Source: Fimenecus sp045543095
GTDB taxonomy: Bacteria > Bacillota > Clostridia > Oscillospirales > Acutalibacteraceae
DNA length: 53,183 bases
Reading direction: 5' to 3'
Assembly: GCA_045543095.1 (NCBI GenBank)
Contig: JAZQMC010000006.1
Span: 1-53,183, forward strand
Shown: one piece after another, positions 50,986 through 53,183 of the stretch
How positions within the stretch are numbered: position 1 is the stretch's first letter
Layout of the letters: every line of letters begins with the position of its first letter
Notes under the pieces: generated by a model
Told to the model about the DNA's origin: nothing
The model's input: only the letters and a program-made list of their open reading frames with translations
The model's database searches: none
Translations under genes and position numbers: made by a program

Positions 50986-51504
50986 TTATTTCTTTCTTGT
51001 CATAACCTGAGAGCCTTTTGTTTGCTGAGTTCTATTTGTAAAATAACTTCCTTCAATTTGATCTCTACTATGCACACATAAAATGGAAGTTCCATAGTGC
51101 ATATCATCTCCTGCATTTTTTGGATGAGTTAAATAGGTGTAATAAAGAAACCATTTACCATTGATAGTACTCCGACTAAGAGAAGCTGTAACAGATTCAC
51201 AAACACCATCACGTAATGTTTCAACGACATTGATAGATGATCGCGTTTGTTTAATTTCTATTTGCGACTCAAACTCTATTCCACCCTGATAATTAGATTT
51301 GTTTTTTACATTATACTTTCCATAAATTTTAGGGGTTTTGTCAAGGGGATTGTATTTCCAAAGAAATTTATCATATAAAAAATAAACGAAAGTTGATATG
51401 GAAATCGCATATGAAATGGAATTAAACAATTCTACATCCACCAAACACAAAATAATGAATACTATAATTGCAATGCAACTGAAAATTTTGATATTACTTT
51501 TCAT
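50986..51504 (-). CDS. Cap15-like protein: two transmembrane helices plus beta-barrel domain
   Basis: The start is the ATG at 51504, 9 bases after AGGAGG; the longer frame overlaps the preceding gene. The 172-residue product has two hydrophobic helices (about residues 6-22 and 28-45) and a beta-rich domain (about 60-172). The pattern KIYGKYNVKNKSNYQGGIEFESQIEIKQTR, LSRSTINGKWFLYYTYLTHP, MHYGTSILCVHSRDQIEGSYFTNRTQQTKGS closely resembles the SMODS-associated 2TM beta-barrel effector Cap15 of CBASS, which oligomerises in the membrane when bound to a cyclic nucleotide. No CD-NTase gene is visible, but the window ends close by. It lies 49 bases downstream of the OLD-like nuclease. Confidence 0.7.
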   Translation of the reverse strand: MKSNIKIFSCIAIIVFIILCLVDVELFNSISYAISISTFVYFLYDKFLWKYNPLDKTPKIYGKYNVKNKSNYQGGIEFESQIEIKQTRSSINVVETLRDGVCESVTASLSRSTINGKWFLYYTYLTHPKNAGDDMHYGTSILCVHSRDQIEGSYFTNRTQQTKGSQVMTRKK

Positions 51505-51553
51505 TAATATTTTCCTCCTGCAGATTAAACGATAGTTTTTTTGAGAGATGATA

Positions 51554-53183
51554 TTATGTATTAAACTTATTAAACAACTCTTCCCACATAGCGACAGCAT
51601 CATTGATATCAGATTTTTTCTTGTTTTTCAACATTAACTTTGCTGATTTTGCAAGTTCAACCTTCCAACCCTGATTGAATTCAACATTGTATTTATCTCT
51701 GAATACTTCTATTTGAGGGATAACAGGTTTGGTTTTATCATACTCATTATCAAAATCATCATCCTCCACGGAATTAAACAAACGAGTAATACCCTTTGAT
51801 AAAAGTTCAATAGGAATGATATCTTCGACTTCGCTGTTTTCCATTTTGGTTATATCTTTTATCTCAATAATTTTATCTTTTTGCTCTTTGTACAATCCCG
51901 ACTGCAGTCTTTTTACCGCATCTGCCCCACTTTTATCCGAATCAACAATAACATAAGGTAATTGCTCTGTTTTTCCACATAAAATGCTAACAACACCAGG
52001 GACCCCTTTAACTCCACCTGATGGAACAAACACTATTTCTTGTTTTGGTGCAATAAGTTTTTCCCTGATAAGAAAAGCCTTTATAGCATTCAAATAATGC
52101 TGGTCAGATGGACCTTCAACAACTACACTTTGACATCCTTGTAAAAGAATATCAGAAACGCTTAACCCCATAGCTGCATGAACAGCATATATAGATTTCT
52201 CATTTAACGCATCTGCACCTTGTCTTAAATCACTTGAAGAAACTGTATATCCGTTTTTATCCATATAAACAACACGACAACGGTCAATATTTGTAGTATC
52301 AACTATGAAGGGCGAATGTGTTGTGTTAATAATCTGATTGTTTTCAGATAAACTATTGAAAAAGTTTGCAAGGTCTTTCTGTGCAAGTGGGTGAAGAGTT
52401 AATCCTGCTTCATCTAATAATAGAATTGAATTCTTGTGACTTGATTTACTTTCCACCAAGAATATCAGGTAAAAACTTATAAACCATTGCAAGCCCGTAC
52501 TTCTCAACTCTAAGCCAACTTCATCCGTACGCACACTGTCAGAAACCCATATTCTAAAATAATCACCATCAGCCTCGAATCTGAATTTGTATTCCCCTTG
52601 CTTCCACCACTCTTTGAAGGATTTGGTTAATTCTCCTGATGCAGACTGGAGCAATATGCTTCGTTGCTCTTTATCTTTTTCTGCCTTCTCAATTTCCGTA
52701 GCTGTTGGTATAGCTGCTTTATTTGAAGTTCTTTCTATTGCAACGACTTTCGGATCTTTACCTAAATTAAGGATTTCCTGAGGATTCAATTTAACGAAAT
52801 CAAAAAGCACTCTCAATGTTCGCACTTGGTCTTCGTTAACATCAATACCAGTAACAGTTTGTCCGTTTAACCATTTGATCACATTAGGTAAATAGATTTT
52901 TGTGGAAAGGTTACCGTAATTCGAATAATATACAAAGGTTGGAAGTTCAGCACGTATTGCTTCCTCAAGTGTTTTTATATATTTGCTTTCATCATAATCT
53001 TCAGCGTTTTTGACATCTTCAATAGGCTCGGGCATTCCGTCAGGGAAATCAAAAGAGTAATGACCATCATAATATCTGGAAACTATAACCCTTGTTTCAG
53101 AAGAGCAAGTTGAACCTGTTTTTGCAGATATTTTTTCAGCGCTATCTGAGCCTAAAACAAATTCAGCTGAAATAAATCTAACT
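51554..53183 (-). CDS. OLD-like ATPase with TOPRIM nuclease domain (5' end beyond window)
   Basis: The frame is open to the window edge, so the N-terminus with the expected Walker A loop is missing; 542 residues are visible. The ABC-type signature LRSTGLQ lies near visible residue 230, Walker B in SILLLDEAGLTLHP near residue 258, and the H-loop in TTHSPFIVD near residue 293. The TOPRIM domain follows with VVVEGPSDQHYL near residue 360 (Glu) and YVIVDSDKSGADA near residue 414 (Asp-x-Asp). This order is that of OLD-family nucleases, which include Gabija GajA. No UvrD-like GajB partner adjoins. The ATG at 53035 is internal, because V-R-F-I-S-A-E reads on upstream without a stop. It precedes the Cap15-like gene by 49 bases. 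Confidence 0.85.
   Translation of the reverse strand, partial: VRFISAEFVLGSDSAEKISAKTGSTCSSETRVIVSRYYDGHYSFDFPDGMPEPIEDVKNAEDYDESKYIKTLEEAIRAELPTFVYYSNYGNLSTKIYLPNVIKWLNGQTVTGIDVNEDQVRTLRVLFDFVKLNPQEILNLGKDPKVVAIERTSNKAAIPTATEIEKAEKDKEQRSILLQSASGELTKSFKEWWKQGEYKFRFEADGDYFRIWVSDSVRTDEVGLELRSTGLQWFISFYLIFLVESKSSHKNSILLLDEAGLTLHPLAQKDLANFFNSLSENNQIINTTHSPFIVDTTNIDRCRVVYMDKNGYTVSSSDLRQGADALNEKSIYAVHAAMGLSVSDILLQGCQSVVVEGPSDQHYLNAIKAFLIREKLIAPKQEIVFVPSGGVKGVPGVVSILCGKTEQLPYVIVDSDKSGADAVKRLQSGLYKEQKDKIIEIKDITKMENSEVEDIIPIELLSKGITRLFNSVEDDDFDNEYDKTKPVIPQIEVFRDKYNVEFNQGWKVELAKSAKLMLKNKKKSDINDAVAMWEELFNKFNT

Noticed and set aside
31731..53183. UvrD helicase at 31.7 kb plus nuclease at 51.6 kb as a Gabija system
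   Set aside because: The helicase is a normal PcrA in its own operon 17 kb away; Gabija genes are adjacent.
49385..53183. Attachment-site repeat of the tRNA 3' end, integrase, transposase
   Set aside because: None was seen in the visible part; the block continues past the window.
1..53183. CRISPR arrays or long tandem repeats
   Set aside because: No regularly spaced repeat units were seen on reading; only promoter-type and terminator inverted repeats.

Overview
The window reads as a chromosomal segment of a low-GC, Gram-positive, strictly anaerobic clostridium. A gut or rumen Oscillospiraceae/Ruminococcaceae-like organism fits best. The basis is AT-rich coding sequence with Shine-Dalgarno sites throughout, PerR with two rubrerythrins, an NAD-dependent (PyrK-coupled) dihydroorotate dehydrogenase, MreB/RodA/DivIVA-type cell-shape proteins, several glycan-active enzymes and a dockerin-bearing wall hydrolase. 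The species cannot be named from the sequence alone.

Left part (1-17.3 kb), nearly all on the minus strand: a nine-gene purine operon, purE-purC-purF-purM-purN-purO-purH-purD-purL, covers every step from PRPP to IMP except PurB. It starts at a TTGACA/TATAAT promoter followed by a ZTP (pfl) riboswitch whose 3' strand overlaps an intrinsic terminator. The last two steps are split between a stand-alone AICAR transformylase and a PurO-type IMP cyclohydrolase, PurF lacks the N-terminal nucleophile cysteine, and PurE looks class II, which fits the absence of purK. Upstream lies a complete UMP operon, pyrC-pyrK-pyrD-pyrF-pyrE-pyrB-pyrI, lacking only carAB, behind its own promoter with a palindrome in the spacer. 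A classical rubrerythrin precedes it.

Middle part (17.4-36.5 kb): trmO; a GH28/acetyltransferase/cupin operon; asnB-ldh; a divergent MreB-like gene; typA; a DUF4091 protein coupled to rodA and followed by a methyltransferase; an unrecognised 452-residue protein; a DivIVA-like/fumarase-beta/pcrA operon; and a membrane-anchored alpha/beta hydrolase.

Right-middle part (36.5-49.2 kb): a dockerin glucosaminidase; a GHL10 lipoprotein; a perR-reverse rubrerythrin operon with a perfect 9-1-9 operator; an ECF-like sigma factor/DUF4367 protein/small secreted protein operon; a pgk-tpiA-gpmI glycolytic operon; and a GH2 glycosidase with a WYL regulator.

Right end (49.3-53.2 kb): a tRNA-Leu(UAG) gene with strong terminators marks the start of an accessory block on the minus strand. 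The block contains an OLD-like ATPase/TOPRIM nuclease (cut by the window edge), a protein that looks like the CBASS effector Cap15 (two membrane helices plus beta barrel), and two further unknown membrane proteins. This is the best candidate for an undescribed, probably anti-phage, system. The assignment is by recognition of sequence motifs only and needs homology and structure checks.

No gene-free stretch exceeds about 300 bases. No CRISPR array, insertion sequence, transposase or rRNA was seen.
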